Program-made: the position numbers and the translations under genes
The notes under the pieces: generated by a model
Databases searched by the model: none
The model's input: only the letters and a program-made list of their open reading frames with translations
Told to the model about the DNA's origin: nothing
Source of the DNA: an uncultured cyanobacterium
GTDB lineage: Bacteria > Cyanobacteriota > Cyanobacteriia > PCC-6307 > Cyanobiaceae
Length of the DNA stretch: 14,344 nucleotides
Assembly: GCA_903934745.1 (NCBI GenBank)
Contig: CAIZOZ010000204.1
Coordinates: 1-14,344, forward strand
Direction: 5' to 3'
In this document: positions 14,118-14,344 of the stretch, piece by piece
Layout: each line of letters starts with the position of its first letter
Position numbering within the stretch: the stretch's first letter is position 1

Positions 14118-14344
14118 CCTGGCAGGCCGCCTTGTACGGCCTCCAGCATGCGCGCCACCTGCACGATCGGCCCGACATCGTGCACCCGCAGGATGGCGGC
14201 CCCGGCCCCAATCGCCTGGGCGCACACCGCCGCCGTGCCCCACAACCTGGCCCTGGGCCGCGGTTCATCGAGCACGGCACCAATGAAGCGCTTGCGCGAG
14301 GGTCCCACCAGCAACGGGAAGCCCTCGGCGCCCAGCTGGCCCAG
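14105..14344 (-). CDS. folP: Dihydropteroate synthase, C-terminal part (5' end outside window)
   Basis: The frame is open from the window edge to a TAG at 14105-14107, 79 residues in all. It begins LGQLGAEGFPLLVGPSRKRF. The GPSRKRFIG segment is the pterin/phosphate-binding SRK motif of dihydropteroate synthase. RLWGTAAVCAQAIGAGAAIL and RVHDV are the family's final strands, including the RVHD signature. The enzyme joins hydroxymethyl-dihydropterin diphosphate with p-aminobenzoate in folate synthesis. It converges with chlH, a pairing I recall as common in picocyanobacteria. Confidence 0.9.
   Translation of the reverse strand: MGQLGAEGFPLLVGPSRKRFIGAVLDEPRPRARLWGTAAVCAQAIGAGAAILRVHDVGPIVQVARMLEAVQGGLPGSPY

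Noticed and set aside
1..14344. CRISPR arrays, tRNAs, insertion sequences or defence genes
   Set aside because: I looked for regularly spaced repeats, tRNA T-arm sequences and transposase motifs and saw none.

Overview
The window looks like a GC-rich picocyanobacterium of the Synechococcus/Cyanobium type. The support is a full-length magnesium chelatase H subunit (ChlH), a high-light-inducible (Hli) protein, and several families largely confined to cyanobacteria (DUF4912, DUF3038 next to DUF4335, DUF2949). Three HIP1 octamers (GCGATCGC, at 9244, 11353 and 11620) also fit. No tRNA, rRNA, insertion sequence or CRISPR array is visible. The content is mostly housekeeping chromosome, and I see no obvious defence island or novel enzyme cassette.

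Layout from left to right. The 3' part of a DUF4912 gene (+) meets, tail to tail with overlapping stop codons, a two-domain kinase-like gene (-) that lies downstream of a TspO/MBR-like membrane protein (-). About 430 bases without a convincing gene follow, then a possible 37-residue membrane peptide (+), a structured convergent spacer, a small unknown gene (-), and the DUF4335 and DUF3038 pair (-). Adenine phosphoribosyltransferase (+) is divergent from that pair and converges on a DUF2949 gene (-). Upstream of DUF2949 on the same strand are a UbiH-like FAD hydroxylase and an Hli gene, separated by a strong hairpin terminator. The Hli promoter region carries a candidate HLR1 (RpaB) box. Next come a two-helix membrane protein of unknown function and dapB (both -). 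The last part holds a decayed cation/proton antiporter relic (+), chlH (+), and the 3' end of folP (-).

Functionally, chlH makes the first committed step of chlorophyll synthesis. The Hli protein protects or assembles chlorophyll proteins under light stress, and the UbiH-like enzyme plausibly acts in quinone metabolism. dapB (lysine and cell wall), folP (folate) and apt (adenine salvage) are core metabolism. The best second-look items are the unlabelled antiporter pseudogene between dapB and chlH, the HLR1-like element over the hli promoter, the terminator that decides the start of the UbiH-like gene, and the uncharacterised DUF3038/DUF4335 pair with a palindrome between its genes.
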